From positions 1 through 6,656 of the forward strand of contig CAJLYG010000174.1 of the NCBI GenBank assembly GCA_905210845.1: a DNA stretch of 6,656 nt, read 5' to 3'. Below the pieces are notes generated by a model. That model saw only the letters and a list, made by a program, of their open reading frames with translations. It was not told the DNA's origin and did no database searches. Position numbers and translations under genes: made by a program. Origin of the DNA: an uncultured Prevotella sp. (GTDB taxonomy: Bacteria; Bacteroidota; Bacteroidia; Bacteroidales; Bacteroidaceae). Each line of letters begins with the position of its first letter. Within the stretch, counting starts at the first letter, position 1. Below, one piece after another: positions 6,597 to 6,656 of the stretch.

Positions 6597-6656
6597 AGGA
6601 TGCCCTGATGGATGTTCGTGTTCCCGAAATGATTATCAAGCTCAAGCAGGGCATCG
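6590..6656 (+). CDS. Possible DinG/YoaA-type helicase fragment, both ends missing
   Basis: A plus-strand frame is open from 6575 (after TAG 6572-6574) to the right edge. From 6590 it reads VAKDALMDVRVPEMIIKLKQ and then GI. VPEMIIKLKQG resembles the segment leading into helicase motif VI of DinG/YoaA superfamily 2 helicases, usually LPxAVIKLKQGxGRLIR. Only about 22 residues are visible, so the call rests on this one motif. The frame has no start of its own because the upstream DNA belongs to nqrA on the other strand, so the gene is truncated at its 5' side and runs off the window. The alternative, that ATG 6629 (MIIKLKQGI) begins an NqrA-like N-terminus, is less likely because the coding-like sequence continues upstream of it. 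Confidence 0.45.

Noticed and set aside
6629..6656. ATG 6629 (MIIKLKQGI) as an inverted NqrA N-terminus
   Set aside because: NqrA does begin with a similar MIxIKKGLD-like string, but the frame stays coding-like upstream (VAKDALMDVRVPE) and the whole fits a helicase motif VI approach better. It cannot be fully excluded with so little sequence.
6540..6656. Invertible phase-variation switch in nqrA
   Set aside because: No inverted repeats, recombinase gene or second breakpoint are visible in the window, so nothing supports site-specific inversion over a random join.
1..6656. CRISPR array, tRNA or rRNA genes, insertion sequence
   Set aside because: No regularly spaced repeats of CRISPR length, no tRNA- or rRNA-like sequence that I recognise, and no transposase frame or terminal inverted repeats are visible.

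Overview
The window looks like a piece of a Bacteroidales genome, probably Prevotella-like. It carries a six-subunit Na+-translocating NADH:quinone reductase operon (nqrABCDEF) whose proteins resemble Bacteroidetes versions. The clearest promoter on the other strand (240-271) fits the Bacteroidetes consensus TTTG-N19-21-TAnnTTTG. Most starts lack a Shine-Dalgarno sequence and sit behind A-rich leaders. The genus is an inference from pattern memory, not from a search.

Layout from left to right. Positions 1-239 contain no gene I can defend; they hold an 18-bp dyad and a possible leftward promoter. Positions 240-981 hold a promoter and a two-gene rightward toxin-antitoxin operon: a RelE/HigB-type toxin (Gp49/DUF891 group) followed 5 bases later by an XRE-family antitoxin. 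Positions 982-1196 are intergenic between convergent units, with a short repeat cluster, a 12-bp palindrome and a strong hairpin that should terminate transcription from both sides. From 1197 to about 6593, on the minus strand, come nqrF, nqrE, nqrD, nqrC, nqrB and a 5'-truncated nqrA (transcribed A to F, right to left), packed with gaps of -1 to 18 bases.

The Nqr proteins form one membrane complex. NqrF takes electrons from NADH through FAD and a 2Fe-2S cluster. NqrD and NqrE supply four membrane cysteines for a second iron-sulfur centre. NqrC and NqrB carry covalently bound FMN. NqrA is the cytoplasmic/peripheral subunit. Together they pump Na+ outward while reducing quinone. The ligand and flavin-attachment residues can be seen in every subunit where they are expected. 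The flavin transferase ApbE, needed to load the FMN, is not in the window.

The most unusual place is the right end. The nqrA reading frame breaks at about 6593, roughly 135 codons short of its expected start. It is joined head-to-head to a plus-strand reading frame (about 6590-6656) that resembles motif VI of a DinG/YoaA-type helicase. Both genes lack their 5' parts and the join has no repeats or mobile element around it. A chimeric assembly or amplification join is the simplest explanation; a real inversion breakpoint is the alternative. I see no convincing new biological system here.
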